In this document: positions 8,575-15,991 of the stretch, piece after piece | How the letters are laid out: each line of letters begins with the position of its first letter | Position numbering within the stretch: position 1 is the first letter of the stretch | Source of the DNA: Catellatospora paridis | GTDB lineage: Bacteria > Actinomycetota > Actinomycetes > Mycobacteriales > Micromonosporaceae | Direction: 5' to 3' | DNA length: 51,014 bases | Assembly (NCBI RefSeq): GCF_009720365.1 | Contig: NZ_WBZD01000053.1 | Location: 1-51,014, forward strand | Position numbers and translations under genes: made by a program | The notes under the pieces: model-generated | What the model saw: only the letters and a program-made list of their open reading frames with translations | Databases searched by the model: none | What the model was told of the DNA's origin: nothing

Positions 8575-9153
8575 ATGGACCTGCTCAACGGCTACCGGGC
8601 CAGTCTGGCCGAGTTCACCGACCGCGTCGCGCAGGTGCGGCCGCAGCAGTGGTCGTCGCCCACGCCCTGCCCGGAATGGGACGTCCGGACGCTGGTCAAC
8701 CATCTGGTGGGAGAGGACCGCTGGACGGTGCCGATCTTCGCCGGGGCCACCCCCGACGACGTCGGCGACCGGTTCGCCGGCGACCTGCTCGGCGCTGATC
8801 CCGTCACGGCGGCCGCCGACGCGGCCCGCGAGGCCGAGGCCGCGGTCACCGCGCCCGGGGCGATGGACCGGATCGTGCATCTGTCCTTCGGCGACACCGC
8901 CGCCAGCGAGTACGCCTACCAGCTCACCGCGGACCACCTCATCCACGCCTGGGACCTGGCCGTGGCGCTCGGGGTCGACCCGGCGCTCGACCCGCAGGCG
9001 GTGAAGGTGGTCGCGGACTGGTTCGACGTCGAGGAGAACGAGTACCGCGGGGCAGGGATCATCGGCCCGCGGATCGACCTGTCCGACGGGGCCGACGCGC
9101 AGGACCGCCTGCTGGCCGCCTTCGGCCGCGATCCGGCGTGGGCCCCGGACTGA
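8575..9153 (+). CDS. TIGR03086/DinB-like mycothiol-dependent enzyme-type metal-binding protein
   Basis: This 192-residue helical-bundle protein contains CPEWDVRTLVNHLVGED (residues 34-50), the N-terminal maleylpyruvate isomerase/DinB signature with a metal His, and LTADHLIHAWDLAVALG (residues 124-140), the second His-rich helix of the TIGR03086 group. Such proteins are abundant in actinomycetes that use mycothiol, and their reactions are mostly unknown. A GTG three codons upstream is an alternative start. Confidence 0.9.
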   Translation: MDLLNGYRASLAEFTDRVAQVRPQQWSSPTPCPEWDVRTLVNHLVGEDRWTVPIFAGATPDDVGDRFAGDLLGADPVTAAADAAREAEAAVTAPGAMDRIVHLSFGDTAASEYAYQLTADHLIHAWDLAVALGVDPALDPQAVKVVADWFDVEENEYRGAGIIGPRIDLSDGADAQDRLLAAFGRDPAWAPD

Positions 9154-9207
9154 CTCGGCCCGGACCCGGCGGAGCAGCCGCGGGCCGACGCGGCGCGGGC
9201 GGGGGGA

Positions 9208-9561
9208 TCAGGCCGCGCTGAAGGCGGTGACGTGGGTGGGCTGGTAGACGCCGAGGGTCGCGCCGCCGGGCAGGCGTACCACGGCCTCGGTGCCCCACTC
9301 GCGCTTGGCCGGCGCGACGATGATCTCCAGGCCGCGCTCGCTCCACTGCGCCACCGTGGTCTCCACGTCGTCGGTGGTCAGGTACAGCTCGCAGCGGGTG
9401 TGCGCGTCGGCCGGGTGGAAGGCGATCTCCGCGGGCGGCGCCTTGAAGATCAGCCAGCCCTCACCGGTGTCCACGTGCGGGAAGCCGAGCACGTCGCGGA
9501 AGAAGGCCCGGTCGGCATCGGCGTTCGTGCTGTAGATCAGAGCATGCATACCGTTGATCAT
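9208..9561 (-). CDS. VOC-superfamily protein (glyoxalase/bleomycin-resistance fold)
   Basis: This 117-residue protein begins at ATG 9561 (MINGMHALIYSTNADADRAF). The longer frame to 9633 has no VOC homology. It shows the paired beta-alpha-beta-beta-beta modules: DRAFFRDVLGFPHVD, then GWLIFKAPPAEIAFH, then ELYLTTDDVETTVAQW and VRLPGGATLGVYQP. Conserved metal residues are only partly kept, as is usual for single-domain VOC proteins acting as dimers. The substrate is unknown. Confidence 0.88.
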   Translation of the reverse strand: MINGMHALIYSTNADADRAFFRDVLGFPHVDTGEGWLIFKAPPAEIAFHPADAHTRCELYLTTDDVETTVAQWSERGLEIIVAPAKREWGTEAVVRLPGGATLGVYQPTHVTAFSAA

Positions 9562-9629
9562 GTCTTGATGATATGCCGCCTGACCTGGGCAGCAGAACAC
9601 TTCACCGCGGTCCGGTTCGCACGGTGGGC

Positions 9630-9884
9630 TCACTCGAAAAGCGAATGCGGCGCGCCGTGCTCCTCGCGGCGGCGCTGCCGCCGCCGGCGGGAGATCACGA
9701 TCAGGTCGACGACCGTGACGGCCATCAGCAGCACGCTGAACCAGCCCAGCCAGGTCAGTCCGAAGGCGAACGAGATCACCGCCAGCACCCCCGCGAACAC
9801 CAGCCCGAACCCGGCCAGCGCCAGGCGCAGGTTGAGCGCGCTGTACGGGTGGTCGTGGGTGCCGTCCGGCTTCTGTCTGGTCAT
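9630..9884 (-). CDS. Small membrane protein, DUF6343-like
   Basis: This 84-residue protein starts at ATG 9884. It has a short polar N-terminus with SALNLRLALAG, two hydrophobic helices (about residues 23-40 and 44-62) and a strongly basic tail (RRRRQRRREEH). The layout and the SALxLRL motif match small actinomycete membrane proteins grouped as DUF6343, as I remember the family. Function is unknown. Confidence 0.75.
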   Translation of the reverse strand: MTRQKPDGTHDHPYSALNLRLALAGFGLVFAGVLAVISFAFGLTWLGWFSVLLMAVTVVDLIVISRRRRQRRREEHGAPHSLFE

Positions 9885-10039
9885 CGTGGCCTCCCCCACC
9901 ATGCTAGTCCGCGCCGGGACGGCCCAGGATGATCCGCTCCACGCCGCAACGTCCTCGGCGAGCCTCACCCCCGGCGCGCCCGCCGCGCCACCGCGCGCAC
10001 CTACCATGAGAGCTGACCCCTACCAGGCAGGAGAGGTCC

Positions 10040-10882
10040 ATGTCCGATGCGCCGGTCGCGGTCACCGGGGCCACCGGCCGGCTCGGCCTACAGGTGGCAC
10101 AGCGCCTCGCCGAGGCAGGGCTGCCCCAGCGTCTGGTGGTGCGCGACCCCGGCCGCGCCCCCGAACTGCCCGGCGCGGAGGTGCACCGAGCGGCCTACCG
10201 CGACCGTGCGGCGGTGCGCGACGCACTGACCGGGGTGGAGACGGTGTTCATGGTCTCGGGCGCGGAGTCCGCCGAGCGGGTGGACGATCACCGCACGTTC
10301 ATCGACGCCGCCGTCGAGGCCGGGGTGCGCCGGCTGGTGTACACGTCGTTCTTCGGTGCGCGCCCCGACGCGACGTTCACGCTGGCCCGCGATCATTGGG
10401 CCACCGAGCAGCACCTGCGGGGCACGCCGCTGGCCTGGACGTTCCTGCGCAACAACCTCTACCTGGAGATGCTGCCGATGTTCGCCGGGCGTGACGGGGT
10501 GCTGCGCGGCCCGGCGGGCCAGGGCCGGGTGGCCGGGGTGTCCATCGGCGACGTCGCGGGCGTCGCCGCACTGGTGCTGCGCGAGCCCGGCCGCCACGAC
10601 GCGCAGACGTACGAGCTGAGCGGGCCGCAGGCGCTGACCCTGGAGCAGGTCGCCGAGATCATCACGTTCGTGACCGGGCGGCAGACGAGCTACCACGACG
10701 AGACCGTCGAGGAGGCCTACGCGTCCCGGGCCGCCTACGGCGCCCCCGATTGGCAGGTCGAGGCGTGGGTCAGCACGTACCTGGCCATCGCCCGTGGGGA
10801 ACTGGCATCGACCACCGGCACCGTGGAGCGGCTGACCAATGCGCCCGGGGTGAACCTCGAGGAGCTGCTGCGCCTGGGCTGA
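10040..10882 (+). CDS. NmrA-like/atypical SDR NAD(P)-binding protein
   Basis: This 280-residue protein has the Rossmann motif VTGATGRLGLQVAQRLAEAG at residues 8-27 (GxxGxxG), followed by an Arg-containing strand (RLVVRDPGRAPEL) that favours NADPH. It is of the NmrA/QorB group (NAD(P)H:quinone oxidoreductase-like, or redox sensor). The catalytic YxxxK of classical SDRs is not required in this group. The ribosome site GGAGAGG is well placed. No partner gene is adjacent. Confidence 0.9.
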   Translation: MSDAPVAVTGATGRLGLQVAQRLAEAGLPQRLVVRDPGRAPELPGAEVHRAAYRDRAAVRDALTGVETVFMVSGAESAERVDDHRTFIDAAVEAGVRRLVYTSFFGARPDATFTLARDHWATEQHLRGTPLAWTFLRNNLYLEMLPMFAGRDGVLRGPAGQGRVAGVSIGDVAGVAALVLREPGRHDAQTYELSGPQALTLEQVAEIITFVTGRQTSYHDETVEEAYASRAAYGAPDWQVEAWVSTYLAIARGELASTTGTVERLTNAPGVNLEELLRLG

Positions 10883-10910
10883 CGGCGCGCCCTTCCAGGC
10901 CGCCGATCGG

Positions 10911-10930
10911 CGGAGGGCGCGCGTAGGCTG
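10911..10930 (+). promoter_or_regulatory. Shared promoter-like motif, copy 1
   Basis: CGGAGGGC, then GCGTAGGCTG, ends at 10930, about 60 bases before the short leader ORF of the GAF-ANTAR gene. A near-identical copy lies at 12660-12678 before the sigma-factor gene. TAGGCT resembles an actinomycete -10 hexamer. Sharing by two adjacent signalling transcripts suggests common control. Confidence 0.35.
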
Positions 10931-10991
10931 GGTGTTATACGTTGGCTCCGGACCTCGGCGACGTCCACGAACGTCGACCCTGGGAGGTCTC

Positions 10992-11102
10992 GTGAGCACG
11001 AAGATCTTCGACCGGTGTCGCCGTGCGACTGCTGTCGATGGCGTTACCGCCACCGCGGACCATGATCCTGAGCAGGTCACTCACCCGCGCGGTGCCGCAT
11101 GA
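10992..11102 (+). CDS. Candidate 36-residue leader ORF before GAF-ANTAR gene
   Basis: A GTG at 10992 follows a good ribosome site (GGGAGGT, 10982-10988) and opens a 36-codon frame beginning MSTKIFDRCRR. It ends at TGA 11100-11102, overlapping the ATG of the GAF-ANTAR gene (11099) as ATGA. That gene has no clear ribosome site of its own, so the short ORF may serve translational coupling. It has no recognisable homology. Coding status is unproven. Confidence 0.45.
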   Translation: MSTKIFDRCRRATAVDGVTATADHDPEQVTHPRGAA

Positions 11103-11848
11103 CCAATGAGCGGGTCATGCGGGTGTGGGCGCAGGTCGGCAAGCAGTCACAGGGTGCGCCGGCAACGCTGGCGCACATCTGCGCCGCGGCGGTGGCAGGC
11201 GTCAACGTGGACGGAGCCGGCGTGACGATCATGAGCAGCTCCACCGTCCGGGATGTCGTGCACACCTCGGACAGGATAGCCGCCGATCTTGAAGAGTGGC
11301 AGCTGACCTTCGGACAGGGCCCGTGCGTCGACGCGTTCGCAGGAGGCGGGCCGGTGATCGCGCTCGATCTGCGCTCACCGGACAGCCTGACCCGCTGGCC
11401 CGTGTTCACCCCGGCCGCCCTGGACAGCGGCGCGCGTGCCGTGTTCGCCCTGCCGCTGCAGATCGGCGCGATCCGGCTGGGCGTGCTCGATCTTTACCGC
11501 GCTCGGCCCGGCCCGATGAGCTCATACGAACTCGCCGACGCGCTGGCGTTCGCCGACGCCACCGCCATGATGGTGATCGACGACGCGGCAGGGCTGCAAC
11601 CGGACACCGCCGAGCTGGCCTGGCAGCGCGACGACCCGACCGCACACCAGGTGCAGGTGCACCAGGCCACCGGAATGATCGTGGCACAGCTCGGAACCAG
11701 CGCCGAGGCCGCTTTCGCCCGGCTTCGCGCCTACGCCTACGCCCACGACCGCCGGCTCGGCGACGTGGCCCGCGATGTGGTCGAGCGCCGGTTGCGGTTC
11801 GAGCCCGACCCGCCGGGGAGCTATGAGCGTGATGAGGAGATGGCATGA
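11099..11848 (+). CDS. GAF-ANTAR protein with divergent ANTAR domain
   Basis: This 249-residue protein has a GAF domain at residues 10-165 (FGQGPCVDAFAGGGPVIALD is the typical GAF/ANTAR signature) and a C-terminal three-helix ANTAR domain from about 180 (HQATGMIVAQLGTSAEAAF, then RLGDVARDVVERRL). ANTAR domains bind paired hairpins in nascent RNA and prevent termination. The ANTAR copy here lacks some conserved residues (LGTSAEAA in place of the usual L/M-xx-EEAF), so its RNA binding may be weaker than its neighbour's. It is likely to act in the cytoplasm on a small-molecule or redox signal sensed by GAF. Confidence 0.9.
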   Translation: MTNERVMRVWAQVGKQSQGAPATLAHICAAAVAGVNVDGAGVTIMSSSTVRDVVHTSDRIAADLEEWQLTFGQGPCVDAFAGGGPVIALDLRSPDSLTRWPVFTPAALDSGARAVFALPLQIGAIRLGVLDLYRARPGPMSSYELADALAFADATAMMVIDDAAGLQPDTAELAWQRDDPTAHQVQVHQATGMIVAQLGTSAEAAFARLRAYAYAHDRRLGDVARDVVERRLRFEPDPPGSYERDEEMA

Positions 11849-11902
11849 CCGCCCAGGACCGGCACGCGCGCGCAGAGGACTATCGTTGTAGAGGGAGCGC
11901 GC

Positions 11903-12679
11903 ATGAGTGAGCGACAGCTGGCAGAGGCCTTCGTCGAGCTGGCGGACACGCTGGTCGACGACTTCGATCTGATGGACTTCCTCCACCAGGTCACGGTGCG
12001 ATGCGCACAGGTGCTCGGCGTATCGGCCGCCGGCGTGTTGCTGACCGACCAGCGCGGCGCGCTGCGGGTCGCTGCCGCGTCCACCGAGCAGACCCGGCTG
12101 CTGGAACTGCTCCAGCTGCAGACGGATGAGGGACCCTGCCCGGAGTGCTTCCACTCCGGTCGGCCGGTCGCGGTCGCGGACCTGTCGACCGCCGCCGATC
12201 GCTGGCCGCGCTTCGTCGCCCAGGCCCGCGAGAGCGGATTCGCCTCGGTCCACGCGCTGCCGATGCGGCTGCGCTCGGACCTCATCGGCGCGCTGAACCT
12301 CTTCGGCGGTCAGCCGGGGGCGCTCGACGAACGCACGATCCAGCTGGGACAGGCGCTCGCCGACGTGGCCACGATCGGGCTGCTGCAGGCGCGCGCCATA
12401 CGCCACCACGAGACGCTGGCCGAACAGCTGCAGGCCGCGCTCAACAGCCGCATCATCATCGAGCAGGCGAAGGGCGTCATCGCCGAACGCCGCCGCGTCG
12501 ACATGGACGAGGCGTTCGACCTGCTCCGCGACACCGCCCGCCGCAACAACCGGCGGCTGTCCGAGCTGGCCCGGACGGTGGTCGACGGATCAGAGTCGAT
12601 TTGGCTCACGCAGCAGGCACCCACGACCTCCGGGCGCGCGCCGATCCCCTTGCACCGTTCGGAGGGCAGCGTAGGCTGA
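11903..12679 (+). CDS. GAF-ANTAR transcription antitermination regulator
   Basis: This 258-residue protein starts at ATG 11903 behind GAGGGAGC. The GAF domain covers residues 18-165 (TDEGPCPECFHSGRPVAVAD; SVHALPMRLRSDLIGALNLF). The ANTAR domain follows at residues 178-230 with the canonical core IIIEQAKGVIAERRRVDMDE and RRLSELARTVVDG. It follows another GAF-ANTAR gene by 54 bases in the same direction. Such tandem pairs are common in actinomycetes, but their RNA targets are rarely known. A short reading frame from ATG 11845 bridges the two genes but is not supported otherwise. Confidence 0.93.
   Translation: MSERQLAEAFVELADTLVDDFDLMDFLHQVTVRCAQVLGVSAAGVLLTDQRGALRVAAASTEQTRLLELLQLQTDEGPCPECFHSGRPVAVADLSTAADRWPRFVAQARESGFASVHALPMRLRSDLIGALNLFGGQPGALDERTIQLGQALADVATIGLLQARAIRHHETLAEQLQAALNSRIIIEQAKGVIAERRRVDMDEAFDLLRDTARRNNRRLSELARTVVDGSESIWLTQQAPTTSGRAPIPLHRSEGSVG
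12660..12678 (+). promoter_or_regulatory. Shared promoter-like motif, copy 2
   Basis: CGGAGGGCA, then GCGTAGGCTG, matches the motif at 10911-10930 with only one or two changes. It overlaps the last codons of the second GAF-ANTAR gene and sits about 190 bases before the sigma-factor start. It is a promoter candidate for that gene. Confidence 0.35.
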
Positions 12680-12869
12680 ACGCAACGCATCGGGGCAGAA
12701 CCCGCCCGTTGCGGCCGACACTGCGCACAGTGCCGGTGCACGCAGAACCGCCAAGTCGTACACGCCGCCCGGACCCCGCGGTCGTGACCAGGCAACACCG
12801 GCTGCCTCAGCAGAGGCCTGCCGGCTCAGCCGGCACACCGCTGCCTCCAGTCCCAGGGCGTTGATCCGT

Positions 12870-13637
12870 ATGACAATCCATGCCGAGCGCACGACGGCGC
12901 AGTCCGCCGAGCAGCTGCTCAGCCGGCGGGACGAGCTTCCGGCCGATCATCCCGACCGGGCCAGGATCCGCGCCCAGGTGATCGAGGAGAACCTGCCGAT
13001 GGCAGGGCGACTCGCCCGGCGCTTCGCCGGACGCGGGGAGCACCTCGAAGATCTGGCACAGGTCGCCGCCCTTGCTCTGATCAAGGCAGTCGACGGATAC
13101 GACTCCGCTCAGCAGGTGCCCTTCACCGGATACGCGGTGCCTTTCATCCTCGGCGCACTCAAGCGGCATTTCCGTGACGCCGCATGGAGCATGCGGGTGC
13201 CGCGTACGGTCAAGGAGCTGGGCCCCCGGGTGGCCACCGCGGCCCGCGAGCTCAGCCAGCAGCAGGGTCGCACGCCCGCCCCCGCCGACATCGCCGACCA
13301 TCTGCACGTCGCGCTGGCGGACGTGCTGACCACGATGGAGGCCTGGCACGCGTATCGCGTGCTCTCGCTGAACACGTCACCGGCGGGCAGCACGGGCGCC
13401 GACCTCATCGACAGCATCGGCGACGTCGACAGACGCTACGCGGCAGTCGAGGAACGTATGTGCCTGCGACCCGTGCTGGCCGGCCTCGCACCGCGGGAAC
13501 GCCGCATTCTCGTCATGCGCGTCTACGCCCGGATGAGCCAGTCCGAGATCGCCGCCGAGGTCGGGCTCTCCCAGATGCACGTGTCACGGCTGCTGAAGCG
13601 CACTCTCGACAGGCTGCGGGCGCAGCTGCCGCAGTGA
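12870..13637 (+). CDS. RNA polymerase sigma factor, SigB/SigF stress-response type
   Basis: The protein has 255 residues from ATG 12870. A TTG at 12861 is also in frame but would sit too near the AGGGCG ribosome site. Region 2 is ENLPMAGRLARRFAGRGEHL and EDLAQVAALALIKAVDGYD, region 3 is TPAPADIADHLHVALADVL, and region 4 is APRERRILVMRVYARMSQSE followed by the HTH EIAAEVGLSQMHVSRLLKRT. Length and the short region 1 match the SigB/SigF group that is normally held by an anti-sigma factor. No anti-sigma or anti-anti-sigma gene is next to it, so control must come from elsewhere. It follows the GAF-ANTAR pair. Confidence 0.93.
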   Translation: MTIHAERTTAQSAEQLLSRRDELPADHPDRARIRAQVIEENLPMAGRLARRFAGRGEHLEDLAQVAALALIKAVDGYDSAQQVPFTGYAVPFILGALKRHFRDAAWSMRVPRTVKELGPRVATAARELSQQQGRTPAPADIADHLHVALADVLTTMEAWHAYRVLSLNTSPAGSTGADLIDSIGDVDRRYAAVEERMCLRPVLAGLAPRERRILVMRVYARMSQSEIAAEVGLSQMHVSRLLKRTLDRLRAQLPQ

Positions 13638-13670
13638 CGCCACGACGCCGCAGGACAAGACCTACGGCGG

Positions 13671-13714
13671 GTCGCCGGCCGGCGGCTGTGCCCTTACGCC
13701 GCCGACCGGCCGAC
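13671..13714. terminator. Bidirectional hairpin between convergent genes
   Basis: An imperfect GC-rich inverted repeat (13671-13686 with 13698-13714, loop about 11 bases) sits between the convergent sigma-factor and small unknown genes. There is no T-run. Strong GC stems without U-tracts are usual for terminators in high-GC actinomycetes. Confidence 0.5.
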
Positions 13715-13725
13715 CGCACGGTCGC

Positions 13726-13986
13726 TCAGAGGTACTGGCCGGTGGTGTCGCTGTCGGTCGTCGAGACACGCACGGAGACCACATTGGCGAGGTTGATGAC
13801 GACACCGTTCTCGCCCGCCTCGCGGTTGTACCTCGCCCGGGACAGGATCAGACCGCGCCGCTCATCGAGCGCCCTGGCGACCGCCTCCAGGGCCTCGTCG
13901 GGACCGGCGAAATCGGAACACAGCAGGGCCACGTCCTCGCCACCCACCGGGTGAAACCGCATGATCAGTTCGATGTTGTCAGCCAC
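13726..13986 (-). CDS. Small protein of unknown function
   Basis: This is an 86-residue protein if begun at GTG 13986 (MADNIELIMRFHPVGGEDVA), chosen because GGAGGAG lies seven bases before it. A longer frame to 14145 would overlap the SWIM gene and has no good ribosome site. The sequence alternates strands and one amphipathic helix (DEALEAVARALDERRGLILS), compatible with a small ferredoxin-like or ACT-like fold. It lies 147 bases downstream of the SWIM gene in the same direction, so it could be read from that operon. No family was recognised. Confidence 0.65.
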   Translation of the reverse strand: MADNIELIMRFHPVGGEDVALLCSDFAGPDEALEAVARALDERRGLILSRARYNREAGENGVVINLANVVSVRVSTTDSDTTGQYL

Positions 13987-14132
13987 CGCGGGCTCCTCCC
14001 ACGGGAATCCGCCATCAGGCGACCGCGAGCCCGAAATCGGGCTCTCCTCGACCTGAACGCGTCGACCCCCGCTGCCGTCAAGTATCCCTCCGGCGGCCTC
14101 CTTGCGCATCGTGCCGGGCTGTCGGCTGCCGC

Positions 14133-15962
14133 TCACGCCAGCCACGAGGTCTCTATGAGGGCCTGCGTCGCCGCTCTCTCGTACACGGCCGCGGCGAGCC
14201 AGGCCCGGGCGAAGTCCTCGCCGTCGTCGGCCGTTACCCGGCCGAAGACGTTCCGGGGCCGATGGCGGGCGGCAGCCGTCACCGACGCCAGCAGGTGTGC
14301 GCCGAGATCCAGCCGGGCCCTGCGCAGGCTGCGCTCCTGGGTGTCGGCCACCGCGTGCACGGCACGGCCGCCGGCGACCATCCGCTCCACGTGGCGGCGC
14401 AGCAGCTGCAGCGCCGGATCACCGGTCGCGGGCGGGCGAGCCGTGGACGCGGTGCCGTCACCGGCCCGCAGCTGGCTGCGATGCAGCCGGTCGAAGCCCA
14501 GGTCGGCGTGGCCGGACCAGCTCTCGGGCAGGCGCAGCCCATCCCCGGTGCCAGGCGCGAGCCCGATCGACAGGGCGGCGACGGTGGCCCGGCGGGCGGG
14601 ATCGGGACGGCCCACGACCAGCAGCTCGAGGCCGGCCGCCGCACCGAGCAGCCGCATGTTGTCCCGGTATGCCAGCTCGGGGTGGTCGTCGGCGACGGTG
14701 AGCAGCACGGCCGCACCGCCGGCGGTCTCCGCCAGCACCGCGTCACCGGCCGCCGCGCCACGCACCCGCACCGTCAGGAACATCAGGTCCGTCCCGGCCG
14801 GACGATCACCTGCCGGCTCGGCGAGCGCGGCGAAGGCCCGGCTCACCTGCTCCTCCAGCGGCTGCTCCCAGAGGCCGCGCAGCGGCTCGTCGGCCCAACC
14901 GGCGCCCGACGCGCGCACCGCGCGCACGGCGCGGCCCGCGCCCAGCCGACCCGAGCTGCTGGCGGTGCCGCCGGAGACGATCATCCCGGCGCGGGTGAGC
15001 TCGCGATGGGTCAACCCCGCCTCGCCCAGCGCCACCACGGTGTCGCCGGAGCGCGCGGCCCGGTCCGCGCCACCCGGGGCGACGTCGGTGACGGTCCACA
15101 ACCGGCCGTCGCGGTCCACCACGTAGGTCGCCGTTCCCGCATAACCGGACTCGGCGACGACGGGGACCGTGCACAGCCCGTAGAGGCGCAGCCCGGCCTG
15201 CGGGTCGTAGCCACGCCGAGACACTCCCAGCAGCTCGGCCACCAGTCCACCCGGCAGGGCCGGGTCACGCAGCCGGTGTGACACGGTCAGCAGGTCGCGC
15301 AGATCGTCGGTGAGCTCCGCGAGCCGGAACTGGGGCTGCGCCTCGCGCATCGCCTGCAGCCCGGCCGCGACCCGCGTGCCCGCCGCGGCCGCGCGGTGCA
15401 GCCCGTTGGCGCGGGCCTCGTGCACGGCCCGCAGCAGCGCGGTACGCAGCACCAGGCCGCTGCCGGACGTGCCCGCATCGAGCACCGCCGCCCCGGCGCA
15501 CCACAACCCCTCGGCCGCGCCGCGCTGGCGTGCGGTGAGCGACGACGGCGGCTCGGCGTCGTCCGCTTCGGTCGCGGGCACACCGTCCACCGTCGACCCA
15601 GGGTCCGCGCCGTGCGGACCGGTCCCGGCCTCGCCGGACGCCGCCCGTGGGTCGTGCGTCGGCTCGTCGTCCAGGCCGTCGTGGACCGGGGCCATTGCCA
15701 GCACCGCGACGCGGTGCAGGCAGTTGGGCGCGAGCAGGCAACTGCACCGGGCGTCGGCCCCGGTGCGCACCACGCCGTCGGTCAACACCAAGGTGACCGC
15801 GGTGCTCTCGTCGACGGTGACCGTGACCTGGCCGTCCGCGGTGGACACCGGCCAGGCGGCGGCCCGCGTCACGGCGTCGTCGACCTTCTTGCGCAACCGT
15901 CCCGGCAGCGCGTCCAGTGTCTCCGCCAGCGCCGGGGCGGTCACCGCGGGCAGCCCGCTCAC
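14133..15962 (-). CDS. SWIM zinc-finger protein (YehQ-like) of the MoxR/VWA operon
   Basis: This 609-residue protein starts at GTG 15962. The SWIM zinc motif is close to the N-terminus: C73-x-C75, then C81-x-H83 in ARCSCLLAPNCLHRVAVLA. The remaining 500 residues are alpha/beta with no recognised enzyme motif. SWIM proteins bind nucleic acids or protein partners. In E. coli yehQ encodes a SWIM protein at the end of the yehL-M-P-Q cluster, and this gene is likewise last in an operon with a MoxR ATPase and a DUF5682/VWA protein. A micro-ORF of ten codons couples it to the gene before (15959-15991). Confidence 0.88.
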   Translation of the reverse strand: MSGLPAVTAPALAETLDALPGRLRKKVDDAVTRAAAWPVSTADGQVTVTVDESTAVTLVLTDGVVRTGADARCSCLLAPNCLHRVAVLAMAPVHDGLDDEPTHDPRAASGEAGTGPHGADPGSTVDGVPATEADDAEPPSSLTARQRGAAEGLWCAGAAVLDAGTSGSGLVLRTALLRAVHEARANGLHRAAAAGTRVAAGLQAMREAQPQFRLAELTDDLRDLLTVSHRLRDPALPGGLVAELLGVSRRGYDPQAGLRLYGLCTVPVVAESGYAGTATYVVDRDGRLWTVTDVAPGGADRAARSGDTVVALGEAGLTHRELTRAGMIVSGGTASSSGRLGAGRAVRAVRASGAGWADEPLRGLWEQPLEEQVSRAFAALAEPAGDRPAGTDLMFLTVRVRGAAAGDAVLAETAGGAAVLLTVADDHPELAYRDNMRLLGAAAGLELLVVGRPDPARRATVAALSIGLAPGTGDGLRLPESWSGHADLGFDRLHRSQLRAGDGTASTARPPATGDPALQLLRRHVERMVAGGRAVHAVADTQERSLRRARLDLGAHLLASVTAAARHRPRNVFGRVTADDGEDFARAWLAAAVYERAATQALIETSWLA

Positions 15963-15991
15963 CCTCGCTCCCCTCTGCTCCTCGTGCTCAT
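15959..15991 (-). CDS. Ten-codon linker ORF between DUF5682-VWA and SWIM genes
   Basis: ATG 15991 overlaps the stop of the DUF5682-VWA gene (ATGA). After ten codons (MSTRSRGERG) a TGA overlaps the GTG start of the SWIM gene (GTGA). The base sequence is a GAGC/GAGG-rich repeat similar to that of the linker at 32415. The peptide is unlikely to have a function of its own. The arrangement would let ribosomes pass from one gene to the next. Inference only. Confidence 0.5.
   Translation of the reverse strand: MSTRSRGERG

Noticed and set aside
11845..11910. 21-codon ORF bridging the two GAF-ANTAR genes
   Set aside because: It overlaps both genes like the micro-ORFs, but has no repeat signature or ribosome site, and the second gene has its own site (GAGGGAGC).
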